Positions 1 through 7,554 are shown, counted from the stretch's first letter. The stretch is 20,209 nt of DNA from an uncultured Flammeovirgaceae bacterium (GCA_946480685.1 CAMLLI010000001.1:1-20209), one strand, 5' to 3'. Notes: generated from the sequence alone by a model not told the origin. Numbers and translations are program-made.

Positions 1-1
1 A

Positions 2-679
2 ATGATCGCAACGGTTGGGCTGGGGCTTTCATTCTGTGCAACAGCACAAACTACATCTATAAATTTATTCAATGGCAAAGACCTGAGCGGATGGCATGCC
101 GATGTACCTGAAATGGACAATAACCCTGCTGTGAAAAGTCCATTCATCGTGCGAAACGGAATGCTCGTAAGTCTGGGTACACCCGGTGGACATTTGATTA
201 CCGATTCAGTATATCAAAATTACCGCCTCGAAGTGCAGTATCGCTTTGCTGGTAAACCCGGCAACTGTGGTGTACTCGTACACGCTTCAACACCACGTGC
301 GCTCTATGGCATGTTTCCGAAATCACTGGAAGTACAAATGATGCACGAAAATGCCGGGGACTTCTGGTGTATAGTGGAAGACATTACCGTACCCGACATG
401 GAGAAAAGAAGAGGTCCGAAAGAGCAGTGGGGTATAGATGGTGATAAGAAACGCAGGATCATTAACCTTACCGATAAATCCGAAAAGCCTTTAGGCGAAT
501 GGAACACCATGGTAATTGAATGCGTAGGCGATGCTATTAAAGTATGGGTAAACGGAGACCTGGTTAACTACGGAACAAACTGTACAACACAAAAAGGACA
601 AATAGCCCTGCAAGCCGAAGGCTCAGAAGTTGAATTTAAAAAAGTTATACTCACACCAATCAAGGCGTTGCGTTCGTAG
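2..679 (+). CDS. secreted DUF1080 (3-keto-disaccharide hydrolase-like) protein, 5' truncated
   Basis: The product is a DUF1080 protein, a concanavalin-like family that includes hydrolases of 3-keto-glycosides acting in the periplasm or outside the cell. The visible frame begins with a hydrophobic stretch ending in ATAQ, which fits a signal peptidase I site after residue 15. The basic N-terminal residues of a signal peptide are missing, so the true start probably lies left of the window. Family landmarks are FNGKDLSGW (about 23-31), the core strand GNCGVLVH (about 87-94), SLEVQ followed by NAGDFW (about 108-122) and EWNTM before the last strands. The total of about 225 residues is normal for a one-domain member. 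A strong terminator follows at 718, so this is the last gene of its transcript. The substrate cannot be read from the sequence; family assignment is confident. Confidence 0.85.
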   Translation: MIATVGLGLSFCATAQTTSINLFNGKDLSGWHADVPEMDNNPAVKSPFIVRNGMLVSLGTPGGHLITDSVYQNYRLEVQYRFAGKPGNCGVLVHASTPRALYGMFPKSLEVQMMHENAGDFWCIVEDITVPDMEKRRGPKEQWGIDGDKKRRIINLTDKSEKPLGEWNTMVIECVGDAIKVWVNGDLVNYGTNCTTQKGQIALQAEGSEVEFKKVILTPIKALRS

Positions 680-717
680 GTATACCTAATTATAGATGAT
701 ATGTCTACATCACATGT

Positions 718-754
718 AAATGAAAGGGATTACGTAGGAGTCCCTTTCATTTTT
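718..754 (+). terminator. intrinsic terminator after the DUF1080 gene
   Basis: A 12-base arm AAATGAAAGGGA (718-729) pairs with TCCCTTTCATTT (741-752) around an 11-base loop, and T's follow on the + strand. It sits about 40 bases after the stop codon at 679 and separates this gene from the nitronate monooxygenase gene. Confidence 0.85.
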
Positions 755-834
755 AAAAAAGTGACCTGCATCACACCAATTTACATATCGATGCCGGTAG
801 CTTTACGTTAGTAGGGATATATATACCGTATACC

Positions 835-1905
835 ATGTGGACAAAAACAAAATTTACAGAACTGCTGGGTATAGCTTACCCGATTGTACAGGGACCTTTT
901 GGTGGAAGACTATCTTCTATTGAACTGGCGTCAACTGTTTCAAATTTAGGAGGCATGGGCTCGTTTGGTGCACAGCCTCTGTCTCCTGAAGAAATTCTGC
1001 AGACAAATAATGCACTGCGTAAAGCAACTGATAAACCGTATGCTATAAATCTGTGGGTTAATGATCGCGATGACCGTCTGAAAACTTTTGGACAAGCTGA
1101 GTATGAAAAACTCAAAGAACTTTTTGCTCCTTACTTCAACGAGTTCAACGTTCCGTTTCCGCAGATGCCGGTAAATTTTGGTGCTTCGTTTAATGAACAG
1201 GTACAGGCCGTACTGGAAGCTAAACCTCCTGTGTTCAGTTTCATATTTGGTATACCTTCCGGAGATTTACTCGAAGAGTTCCGCAGAAAAAATATTAAAA
1301 CCATCGGCACGGCTACTACTGTAGACGAAGCCATCGCATTGGAGCAGGCAGGCGTTGATGCTATAGTAGCCACTGGTTTTGAAGCTGGCGGGCATCGTGC
1401 TTCTTTTCTTCGTTCGGCTGAAGATTCGCTTACGGGTGTCTTCGCACTGGTGCCGCAAGTGGCTGATCACGTATCGGTTCCGGTAATTGCGGCCGGTGGC
1501 ATAGCGGATGGAAGGGGTATACGGGCAGCACTAACGCTTGGCGCACACGCAGTACAAATCGGAACAGCATTCCTGGCCACACAACAATCAGCAGCGACAC
1601 CTGAGCACAAACAAAAACTGTTTTCACCGGAAGCAAAATATACCACCCTCACAAAAATATTTTCAGGACGACTTGCCAGAGGAATTCGCAGCCGGTTAAC
1701 TGATGAGATACGCAGTAAAGATCACCTGCTGGCACCGTACCCGATGCAGAGCCATTTTCTGAGCGCGTTGCGTTCCGTTATGCAGAATACGCACCATGAT
1801 GAGTATATAACATTCTGGTCAGGACAATCGGCTCCGTTGCTAAAGCATAAAGATGCAACGCAACTCTTTCATGTATTGCTGTCTCAAGCTGATGCCATCG
1901 GTTAA
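835..1905 (+). CDS. nitronate monooxygenase family protein (NPD/2-nitropropane dioxygenase-like)
   Basis: This is an FMN-dependent TIM-barrel enzyme of the NMO/NPD family, which oxidises alkyl nitronates such as propionate 3-nitronate to carbonyl compounds and nitrite in the cytoplasm. Visible motifs are the N-terminal YPIVQGPFGG (about 15-24), the GFEAGGHR segment whose His187 matches the family's catalytic base, the phosphate-binding AAGGIADGRG (219-228) and GAHAVQIGTAFLAT (236-249). The length of 356 residues is full for the family. The ATG at 835 is preceded by a TATA-rich stretch; TAGCTTTA at 798-805 is a one-mismatch match to the -7 element TAnnTTTG. The gene appears to be a single-gene transcript between two terminators. 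Some relatives act as enoyl-ACP reductase (FabK) or have unknown substrates, so the exact reaction is inferred from the family. Confidence 0.88.
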   Translation: MWTKTKFTELLGIAYPIVQGPFGGRLSSIELASTVSNLGGMGSFGAQPLSPEEILQTNNALRKATDKPYAINLWVNDRDDRLKTFGQAEYEKLKELFAPYFNEFNVPFPQMPVNFGASFNEQVQAVLEAKPPVFSFIFGIPSGDLLEEFRRKNIKTIGTATTVDEAIALEQAGVDAIVATGFEAGGHRASFLRSAEDSLTGVFALVPQVADHVSVPVIAAGGIADGRGIRAALTLGAHAVQIGTAFLATQQSAATPEHKQKLFSPEAKYTTLTKIFSGRLARGIRSRLTDEIRSKDHLLAPYPMQSHFLSALRSVMQNTHHDEYITFWSGQSAPLLKHKDATQLFHVLLSQADAIG

Positions 1906-1910
1906 AAAAT

Positions 1911-1946
1911 AAAGCAGTATATCTATAGTGGATATACTGCTTTTTT
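1911..1946. terminator. bidirectional terminator between convergent genes
   Basis: GCAGTATATC (1914-1923) pairs perfectly with GATATACTGC (1931-1940) around a seven-base loop. Flanking A's and T's extend the stem and give a T run on each strand. It lies six bases after the nitronate monooxygenase stop and 28 bases beyond the end of the convergent small gene, so it can serve both. Confidence 0.85.
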
Positions 1947-1973
1947 GCTTTAAAGCTTGTTGCAATTTTACAT

Positions 1974-2234
1974 TCAGTGAAAGCTCATTTGGTGAATCGG
2001 TATACCTACCGTATTGTCATCCGGCAGAATTTCTGCTATAAAACCAAGATGCTGCAACAGGTCAATGAGGACATGAGCCTGTACAAAACCGGAAGTTGAT
2101 TTCACCCGCAGAATCTTGTCGCAATCTTCCAGATCAAAATTAGCATTGTAGCCGGCAAAGCTTTTATGAATGCAGTCTATCAGCATAGCTGCATGATGCG
2201 GGTCTTTTACGTTCGTTTTAAAAACTTCTACCAT
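1974..2234 (-). CDS. small hypothetical protein with an HMA-like ferredoxin fold
   Basis: An 86-residue cytoplasmic protein without signal peptide or membrane segment. Its pattern is a strand at the start (VEVFKTNV), a long helix, a second strand with FDLEDCDKILRV (about 34-45), another helix rich in Leu, and a last strand (GFIAEIL). This resembles the heavy-metal-associated domain layout, but the CxxC metal site is absent and only one Cys (39) remains. Such small Cys-poor HMA-like proteins are common in Bacteroidota and have no firm function. It is the last member of a minus-strand cluster, 45 bases after the VOC gene, and ends before a bidirectional terminator. The fold assignment is inferred from pattern only. 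Confidence 0.65.
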   Translation of the reverse strand: MVEVFKTNVKDPHHAAMLIDCIHKSFAGYNANFDLEDCDKILRVKSTSGFVQAHVLIDLLQHLGFIAEILPDDNTVGIPIHQMSFH

Positions 2235-2279
2235 GCTATATATACTTTTGCTGATTCTGAAATATACTTCTGTTACTCG

Positions 2280-2711
2280 TTATTTATTCTGTTTCTCATC
2301 GTAGTCTACCATCCATTGTACTCCAAATTTATCGGTAAACATACCGAAGTACGAACCCCACGGAGCTTTGTCAAACGGAACGGTAATTTGTCCTCCGGCA
2401 GAAAGACTGTTGAACAAGTGTTTTGCCTCCTTTTCATTATCCGGACTAATCGCTATGGAAAAATTGGTGCCAACGGTTATCGTATGCCCCACTGACTCGA
2501 GCGCATCGGTTGCCATCAGCATATTTCCCTTGCCAATCGGTAACGCCACATGCATTATTTTATCTTTATCAGCTGGTGGTACGTGGTCAGTTCCGGGCAT
2601 ATCCTTGAAGCGTTGCAACGCCAGAAATTCTCCACCAAATACAGACTTGTAAAAGTTGAAAGCTTCCTCCGTGTTTCCTTTGAAATTGAGATAGGGATTA
2701 ATGGTTGCCAT
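2280..2711 (-). CDS. VOC superfamily protein, PhnB/glyoxalase-like
   Basis: A 143-residue cytoplasmic protein of the vicinal oxygen chelate superfamily, PhnB-like subgroup. It begins with INPYLNFKGNTEEAFNFYKSVFG (residues 4-26), continues with an MHVALPIG strand, and ends with PWGSYFGMFTDKFGVQWMV (about 117-135), which are the standard hallmarks of the two beta-alpha-beta-beta-beta modules. In this subgroup functions are mostly unknown; the name 3-demethylubiquinone methyltransferase-like seen in databases is not good evidence for that reaction. The gene is 19 bases after the GyrI-like gene and 45 bases before the HMA-like gene, all minus strand, suggesting co-transcription. The family is clear; the substrate is not. 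Confidence 0.85.
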   Translation of the reverse strand: MATINPYLNFKGNTEEAFNFYKSVFGGEFLALQRFKDMPGTDHVPPADKDKIMHVALPIGKGNMLMATDALESVGHTITVGTNFSIAISPDNEKEAKHLFNSLSAGGQITVPFDKAPWGSYFGMFTDKFGVQWMVDYDEKQNK

Positions 2712-2730
2712 GGTTGATATTGTTTAAGGT

Positions 2731-3180
2731 TTATGAATTGTTAACGATCGTATTGACAGACTGGTTTTCGGGTACATGTATGCGCACCATGCAGCGTACC
2801 TCCTTGTCATTTATATACCATTCCACACAAGGGAAAGCTTTGTCCAGCCAGGGCGTTGCAAGCAGTCTGTTGAATGAATCCTCAATTAGGTTCGAGTCCT
2901 GCATGAAATTATATATAGTCTCAGCGAAATAGTCTCCCTTCGTGATGATAAAAGTTTCACAATTGTATTTTGTTGCTTCGCCCGCATACTCTTCTTCGGC
3001 CGCTGCCTTGTATACAATTTTACCGTTGGTGTCCATGTATGAAATTCCAAAGAAGGTCCGTGTAGCAATCGATGGATGTTTACCCTCTAACGTGCGGAAC
3101 GCTTCCAGTATACCATCCGGAAAGGACTTCGCGGTAACACACATAATGCTGATGTCTTTTTCCAATCTATAGTGTTCCAT
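2731..3180 (-). CDS. GyrI-like (SOUL-like) small-molecule-binding domain protein
   Basis: A 149-residue stand-alone protein resembling the GyrI-like effector-binding domain found in AraC- and MerR-type regulators and in free-standing proteins. The evidence is the duplicated strand-helix pattern, with YNCETFIITKGDYFAETI (about 72-89) in the position of the family's central strand-loop-helix, and PCVEWYINDKEVRCMVRI (117-134) as the closing strands carrying the conserved Glu (Glu120) that lines the ligand pocket. No HTH is present, so it is not itself a typical regulator. It sits between the cyclase and VOC genes with gaps of 30 and 19 bases. Members bind or hydrolyse small hydrophobic or cationic compounds; the ligand here is unknown. 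Confidence 0.6.
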   Translation of the reverse strand: MEHYRLEKDISIMCVTAKSFPDGILEAFRTLEGKHPSIATRTFFGISYMDTNGKIVYKAAAEEEYAGEATKYNCETFIITKGDYFAETIYNFMQDSNLIEDSFNRLLATPWLDKAFPCVEWYINDKEVRCMVRIHVPENQSVNTIVNNS

Positions 3181-3210
3181 ATAAATCGATGTATAGTGTA
3201 GTCTGATGTT

Positions 3211-4311
3211 TTAACTCGCCATCGCCAGTGGTTTGAACGAACTTAACAATACTTCTTTTTCCTTACCTCTTAATTTGATGGCACCCAGCGGCATGGGTGT
3301 ATAATTGCTGGTGAGACTAAGGCTCGATATAAGATCGGAAGAAGCGATGATCTCGGCATTGAATTCCTTACACATACTCAGAATGCGTGATGTAGTATTT
3401 AATACATCGCCTGAATAAGTTATATCTCTCTTGATGATTCCCACTTCACCTGCCACAACTTTACCACAATGTATACCTGCCTTGAACGATGGCACCAGGC
3501 CGTAGCGCTTCATATACTTCTCACGTTTCTTTTCAATGTGAAGTTTTATATCGTAGAAGCATTGTACACATCGGTTGTTCTCAACACCATCCTCGTATTT
3601 CCAGGCAACAATTACTTCGTCTCCTACATATTGATAGATCTCGCCTTTATTCGTCAGCACCGGGTTGGTTATATCAGCAAAGAAGTCTTTTAGCAATTCA
3701 TGATATTTCTCATCGCCCAGTTGTTCCGCTATAGTAGTGGAAGAATTCAGATCAAGGAACATGAAGATGCGGTTCTCTTCTTTAGGCGTGTTGTATTTTC
3801 CGCGGATAATGTTCCCGAATGCTTCCTGACCAAATTTACTGCTGATCTGATATAGCAGTTGTGTAATGGCTACGACAATAAACCACACCATCGTATTCTT
3901 AAGACGTGAACTGTCGAACAGGAAATTTCTGAAGGCTTCTTGTGTTATGGGATCGGAGAGGGGTCTGCCGGTTTTAAGCGGAACAGAAACAGCACCGAGT
4001 ATAAGTATAATGATAAGAATGATAAGGAAGAATGAACCGCTCACGGCCAAGATTGTATATCCATACGACTTATCCTGGTATTTTTCATTTATAAAGAAAA
4101 CCATGAAGCTTCCACCCAATGCTGCACCGATCAATGCAGAGCCCAGGTTAAAAATTAACGAGAGAAAAAAAGAATAGTCTGCTGACGGCCCCATTGAATT
4201 GTGCGTATATAAAACCAGGTGATCGTACACAGTAATGATCACGCCAACCACGAGCCATGCACAGGTGATGACACCAAGTTGTCTGAATTTAAGTTGTGTT
4301 CTTGGGTTCAT
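3211..4311 (-). CDS. membrane class III nucleotide cyclase (adenylate/guanylate cyclase)
   Basis: A 366-residue inner-membrane protein with four predicted membrane helices (about 12-32, 49-73, 87-110, 140-157) and a cytoplasmic class III cyclase domain (about 180-360). The metal-binding aspartates are present as Asp187 in FMFLDLNSS and Asp231 in YVGDE; the ribose and transition-state residues Asn305 and Arg309 are present in GDVLNTTSRI. The purine-recognition Lys of typical adenylate cyclases is replaced by Gln227, and the partner Asp position appears to be Thr298, so the base preference cannot be called. The N-terminal part contains no recognised sensor domain. It is the first gene of a four-gene minus-strand cluster and diverges from the AraC-type regulator gene. 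Catalysis is likely because the metal and phosphate residues are intact; product identity is open. Confidence 0.88.
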   Translation of the reverse strand: MNPRTQLKFRQLGVITCAWLVVGVIITVYDHLVLYTHNSMGPSADYSFFLSLIFNLGSALIGAALGGSFMVFFINEKYQDKSYGYTILAVSGSFFLIILIIILILGAVSVPLKTGRPLSDPITQEAFRNFLFDSSRLKNTMVWFIVVAITQLLYQISSKFGQEAFGNIIRGKYNTPKEENRIFMFLDLNSSTTIAEQLGDEKYHELLKDFFADITNPVLTNKGEIYQYVGDEVIVAWKYEDGVENNRCVQCFYDIKLHIEKKREKYMKRYGLVPSFKAGIHCGKVVAGEVGIIKRDITYSGDVLNTTSRILSMCKEFNAEIIASSDLISSLSLTSNYTPMPLGAIKLRGKEKEVLLSSFKPLAMAS

Positions 4312-4374
4312 AACGTTAAAAGTTTGTTAAAACAAAAATCTATTCTCCACCCCGGTCTTCTTCTCAGTACCATA

Positions 4375-4382
4375 CAAATGTA
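4375..4382 (-). promoter_or_regulatory. possible -7 promoter element for the cyclase gene
   Basis: Read on the minus strand, TACATTTG matches the Bacteroidota -7 consensus TAnnTTTG exactly and would give a leader of roughly 60 bases to the cyclase ATG at 4311. I see no TTG at the usual distance upstream, so this is only half a promoter. Confidence 0.35.
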
Positions 4383-4430
4383 GCGTGTACAATGAAAGTA
4401 GCGGGGGTGTAAATACGGCAATAAAAAGGG

Positions 4431-4461
4431 TTGACTGCGACATTATCTTCTGCTAGTTTTG
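4431..4461 (+). promoter_or_regulatory. Bacteroidota-type promoter (-33 TTG / -7 TAGTTTTG) of the AraC-type regulator
   Basis: TTG at 4431-4433 and TAGTTTTG at 4454-4461, separated by 20 bases, fit the Bacteroidota housekeeping promoter (TTTG, about 19-20 bases, TAnnTTTG). Transcription would start near 4467 and leave a leader of about 46 bases before the ATG at 4514. Confidence 0.65.
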
Positions 4462-4513
4462 GGTAGCTGAAAACGGTATTTCAGAAGATTACTTTCTAAA
4501 ATATTTTAAACCG

Positions 4514-5497
4514 ATGAAACACATTTCTATTCTTGTTCCAAAAGGTGCTGCTGCCTTAAGTTGTATTGAAGGCGCGTTCACCTGTTTTACCAAGGCGAAT
4601 GATTTTCTGGAGAGTATGGGAAGACCCCGTTTGTTCAATGTACAACTGGTGGGTATAGATAAGGATGCACAGGTATATGACCGTTTGTTCAAAGTAACGC
4701 CCGATGTTTTGATCTCGGATGTGAATAAGACAGACCTTATCATTATACCCGCAGTAAATGGCGACATGAATAGTGTGATCGCTGACAATGCCGAGTTCTT
4801 CCCCTGGATCGTGAAACAGCATAACAAAGGTGCAGAAATAGCGAGTCTTTGTGTAGGCGCATTCTTGCTCGCGGCCACGGGTCTGGTTGACGGCAAGCGT
4901 GTTGCAACGCACTGGCTATCCGCTAATCAGTTCAGAAGAATGTTTCCGTCTATTGAGTTGGTATCTGATAAAATTATTACCGATGAGCAAGGCATTTATT
5001 CCAGCGGTGGTGCAAACTCCTTCTGGAACTTATTACTCTATATTTTGGAAAAGTATACCGATCGTGAGTTGTCAATCCTGGCGGCTAAATACTTTGCGAT
5101 TGAAATAGATCGAAGCAGTCAATCGGCTTTCATCATGTTCCGTGGACAAAAAGATCACCAGGACGAGTCGGTAAAGAAAGCGCAGGAGTTCATCGAACAG
5201 AATTTCCAGGAGAAAATTACCGTAGATCAACTGTCGGATATGTTTGCCGTGGGCAGAAGAAGCCTCGAACGAAGATTCAAGAAGGCAACCTGCAATACCG
5301 TTTCAGAATATATACAGCGTGTCAAAATAGAAGCCGCTAAAAAGAGCTTTGAAACCAGCCGCAAAAATATCAATGAGATTATGAGCGATGTTGGCTATTC
5401 GGACACGAAAGCTTTCCGAACTATTTTTAAACGTGCCACCGGACTATCACCATTGGAGTATAGAAATAAATATAACAAGGAAGGCGCGTTTGCCTGA
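4514..5497 (+). CDS. GlxA family AraC-type transcriptional regulator (DJ-1/PfpI domain plus HTH)
   Basis: A 327-residue cytoplasmic regulator. Residues 3-190 form a class I glutamine amidotransferase-like (DJ-1/PfpI) domain with the nucleophile-elbow motif SLCVGAF (Cys113) and a nearby ATHW (His133), as in the GlxA group; here the domain is thought to sense a ligand rather than to catalyse. Residues about 218-320 are an AraC/XylS DNA-binding domain with two HTH units, including ITVDQLSDMFAVGRRSLERRF and the final GYSDTKAFRTIFKRATGLSP signature. The length is standard. It is divergent from the cyclase cluster across about 200 bases, which makes that cluster or the downstream operon a plausible target. 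It has its own promoter and a strong terminator. The inducer is unknown. Confidence 0.9.
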   Translation: MKHISILVPKGAAALSCIEGAFTCFTKANDFLESMGRPRLFNVQLVGIDKDAQVYDRLFKVTPDVLISDVNKTDLIIIPAVNGDMNSVIADNAEFFPWIVKQHNKGAEIASLCVGAFLLAATGLVDGKRVATHWLSANQFRRMFPSIELVSDKIITDEQGIYSSGGANSFWNLLLYILEKYTDRELSILAAKYFAIEIDRSSQSAFIMFRGQKDHQDESVKKAQEFIEQNFQEKITVDQLSDMFAVGRRSLERRFKKATCNTVSEYIQRVKIEAAKKSFETSRKNINEIMSDVGYSDTKAFRTIFKRATGLSPLEYRNKYNKEGAFA

Positions 5498-5521
5498 TGA
5501 TATTTTACCTTATAAAAATGG

Positions 5522-5552
5522 AAAAGGCGTAACACATCGTTACGCCTTTTTT
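5522..5552. terminator. bidirectional terminator after the AraC-type regulator
   Basis: AAAAGGCGTAAC (5522-5533) pairs with GTTACGCCTTTT (5539-5550) around the loop ACATC, with T's on both strands. It lies between convergent genes ending at 5497 (+) and 5586 (-), so it can stop transcription from either side. Confidence 0.9.
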
Positions 5553-5585
5553 ATGCCGCTATAGCGTTGAAGATATGGCGAACGA

Positions 5586-6095
5586 TTACTGTATATATTT
5601 CAGTTCTTCCTCCAGGTTATCCAGCATTTGCAGCCAGCTCGGATATGCACCCGTACGTTTCGCTACGGATTCAAGTGCTGTTTGATGTAACGTCACTTTC
5701 GTACTTCCGTCATACTCCTCGAATGTTACAGTCACTACCGTTTCAGCGGGCCACTCCGGATCCATGCCGGCATCGGCAGCACTTAGCAGATTACCCTGTG
5801 CATCAGCAACGGCCATGGTATATACCAGTCGCTCCGGTTTAACAACTTCCAGAAATATACCTTTACACCAGCAATCATGATGTTGTGTACTGCGAATGCA
5901 AGTGTGAAAACTGCCCCCTTCGCTCGCGTCAAACGAAACGATGTCGAGCGTGCAACCAACCGGTGCATACCAGCGCACCAGGTGTTTGGGATCTGTAAAA
6001 GCTTTGAATACAAGATCGCGAGGTGCGTTCAGTATTCGCGTAATAACGACCTGGCGCTTAGCCGCATCGTTGACAGGTTCATTGATTTGTACCAT
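5586..6095 (-). CDS. SRPBCC/AHSA1-type protein (third in ArsR operon)
   Basis: A 169-residue cytoplasmic protein of the SRPBCC (START/Bet v 1) superfamily, AHSA1 C-terminal subgroup, which forms a helix-grip fold around a hydrophobic cavity. Landmarks are the opening strand VVITRILNAPRDLVFKAFTD, the RWYAPVGC segment (about 41-48), PERLVYT (88-94) and the closing long helix ending in LEEELKYIQ. It carries an unusual set of Cys and His (Cys48, His64, Cys66, His72, His73, Cys75, Cys77) along the second and third strands. It is most like the first AHSA1 gene of the operon (6702-7229), sharing the inserted PEWPAE/EPWPAE segment. It lies 96 bases after the second AHSA1 gene. Ligand and biochemical role are unknown. 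Confidence 0.88.
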   Translation of the reverse strand: MVQINEPVNDAAKRQVVITRILNAPRDLVFKAFTDPKHLVRWYAPVGCTLDIVSFDASEGGSFHTCIRSTQHHDCWCKGIFLEVVKPERLVYTMAVADAQGNLLSAADAGMDPEWPAETVVTVTFEEYDGSTKVTLHQTALESVAKRTGAYPSWLQMLDNLEEELKYIQ

Positions 6096-6191
6096 AACGT
6101 ATATATTTGTCGGGTATACAATACACCGGTGATTTTTAATTTTTTATAGTGAACAAGATGAATATGTATAGTTTCGGCATACGGATATATA

Positions 6192-6668
6192 CTACATTGT
6201 AGCCAAGTATGCTTCGAGACGATCCATGGTCTGGTTGCCGCCTTCTACCGCACCAAACTTCTTCGCTTCTTCCAGCGCAGCAGCCGATTTCAAAACCATG
6301 CGCATCGTAAGTTTCGTCTTCTTGCCCTGATCTTCGAATGTTACGGTAACATGAAACGAATTCGGATCATCGTCTTGATCGCTTCCGTGCGTGTAGACCA
6401 ACCGTTCGGCTTTCACCACTTCTTCAAAAACAACCTTGTTTGGATAATCGGTGCCGTCAGGTCCGTGCATCATAAAACGCCATACGCCTCCAACCTTTAC
6501 TTCCATCTCATGTATTGTATTGGTAAAGCCTTTTGGTCCCCACCATTGTGCTATATGTCGGGGATTGGTCCATGCCTCATAAACAAGATCGCGTGGCGCA
6601 TCGAGTATACGCGTCATTACGAGTTCGCGGTCTGATGTATCTTGTTTCATTCCTGTTTTTGCTGTCAT
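6192..6668 (-). CDS. SRPBCC/AHSA1-type protein (second in ArsR operon)
   Basis: A 158-residue cytoplasmic SRPBCC/AHSA1 protein. The opening strand reads MTRILDAPRDLVYEAWTNP, followed by the family signature QWWGPKGFT (about 41-49), a VGGVWRFMMHGPDG strand pair, AERLVYTHG, and a C-terminal helix starting after GAVEGGNQTMDRLEAYL. This is the most typical AHSA1-like member of the three, lacking the 15-20 residue insertion seen in its two neighbours. It is separated by 33 bases from the upstream AHSA1 gene. Proteins of this kind next to ArsR regulators are frequent in bacteria, but no catalytic residues are known and the ligand cannot be inferred. Confidence 0.9.
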   Translation of the reverse strand: MTAKTGMKQDTSDRELVMTRILDAPRDLVYEAWTNPRHIAQWWGPKGFTNTIHEMEVKVGGVWRFMMHGPDGTDYPNKVVFEEVVKAERLVYTHGSDQDDDPNSFHVTVTFEDQGKKTKLTMRMVLKSAAALEEAKKFGAVEGGNQTMDRLEAYLATM

Positions 6669-6701
6669 AAGATTTTGGGTTTGGAATATAGTATATATAG
6701 G

Positions 6702-7229
6702 TTACACGTTTGTTTTTGACAGGTATGCCTCCAGTGCATCGAAAGTGCCACCGTACCCTTGCTCCATCGAGTAGAAGCCTTGTAAAAATATAGCGTGTTC
6801 TTCTTCCGTAGCGCGCAGTGGGTAAGCACGCAGTTTCAATAACGTTTTGTTACCTTGTGCAATCAGCGTCACTTCGTTGTATATTTCAGCTGGCCAGGGC
6901 TCGTCAAAAGGAGGGGACGTTATATTGCCTTCTTCATCCGAGAACGAATTGATGAACGATATTTTCTCGGGTGCTATAATCTCATCATAGGTAAAGCGTC
7001 CCCACATATCATTTTTACGATCCGGAGATTGCATGCAATAATGAAATATACCTCCTGGCCGGAATTCCAGTTTCTTTACCACTACCTTGAACCCAACAGG
7101 TCCCCACCAGTGCGCAAGGTGTTTAGCTTCTGAAAACACGTTGAATACAAGTTCACGCGGTGCCTGAAGTATACGTTCTAGTGTAAAGTCACGTGCCTCC
7201 GTTACGTTAGCGAGTTTTTTTTCTGCCAT
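6702..7229 (-). CDS. SRPBCC/AHSA1-type protein (first in ArsR operon, overlaps the repressor gene)
   Basis: A 175-residue cytoplasmic SRPBCC/AHSA1 protein with the strand FTLERILQAPRELVFNVFSE, the signature HWWGPVGFKV (about 40-49), PGGIFHYCMQSPD, APEKISFINSF and a final helix after GFYSMEQGYGGTFDALEAYL. Its ATG (7229-7227) lies 20 bases inside the 3' end of the ArsR gene in another frame, which points to translational coupling. The start is supported by the usual six to twelve residues before the first strand and by the A-rich stretch just upstream. It resembles the third gene (5586-6095) more than the second, suggesting an old duplication within the operon. Ligand unknown. Confidence 0.9.
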   Translation of the reverse strand: MAEKKLANVTEARDFTLERILQAPRELVFNVFSEAKHLAHWWGPVGFKVVVKKLEFRPGGIFHYCMQSPDRKNDMWGRFTYDEIIAPEKISFINSFSDEEGNITSPPFDEPWPAEIYNEVTLIAQGNKTLLKLRAYPLRATEEEHAIFLQGFYSMEQGYGGTFDALEAYLSKTNV

Positions 7230-7551
7230 GTTTTTTATTTTTTGATTGTAATTCTTTCAGATAATCTTCAAGGTTATCGAAACGCTTGGTCCATACTTCG
7301 CGGTATTGCTCAACCCAGTCTGATACTTCACTCAGGCGTTCCAGTCGCGCTTCACAAAAGCGCTCGCGGCCCTGTTGTTGTATAATTACCAAACCACACT
7401 CCGATAATATTTTAAGATGCTTGTAAATAGCGGTGCGGCTCACATCAAAGTTGGAGGCAACCGAATTAACGTTTAGTGATTTGTGCGCAATCATATTCAG
7501 TATCTCCCTGCGCGTAGGGTCTGCTATACCTTGAAATACATCTCGTCTCAT
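7207..7551 (-). CDS. ArsR family winged-helix repressor
   Basis: A 114-residue winged-helix DNA-binding protein, first gene of the ArsR-AHSA1 operon. I start it at the ATG at 7551 because MRRDVFQGIADPTRREILNM is the usual ArsR N-terminus; the frame is open farther upstream to 7689 but that part runs through the operator and terminator and looks non-coding. The recognition helix is in VSRTAIYKHLKILSECGLV (37-55), followed by the wing GRERFCEARL. No CxC or ELCVCDL-type metal site is present, so it is probably not a metal sensor but one of the ArsR members that pair with SRPBCC proteins. It should bind the inverted-repeat operator directly upstream and repress itself and the three AHSA1 genes. 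The C-terminus is Lys-rich and overlaps the next gene. Confidence 0.9.
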   Translation of the reverse strand: MRRDVFQGIADPTRREILNMIAHKSLNVNSVASNFDVSRTAIYKHLKILSECGLVIIQQQGRERFCEARLERLSEVSDWVEQYREVWTKRFDNLEDYLKELQSKNKKHGRKKTR

Positions 7552-7554
7552 AAT

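Noticed and set aside
2166..2652. Plus-strand frames overlapping the VOC and HMA-like genes
   Set aside because: They run antisense to recognised genes and encode no recognisable motif.
4489..4896. Minus-strand 135-codon frame opposite the AraC-type regulator
   Set aside because: It lies wholly inside a gene with clear domain matches and shows no family features of its own; it is a shadow frame.
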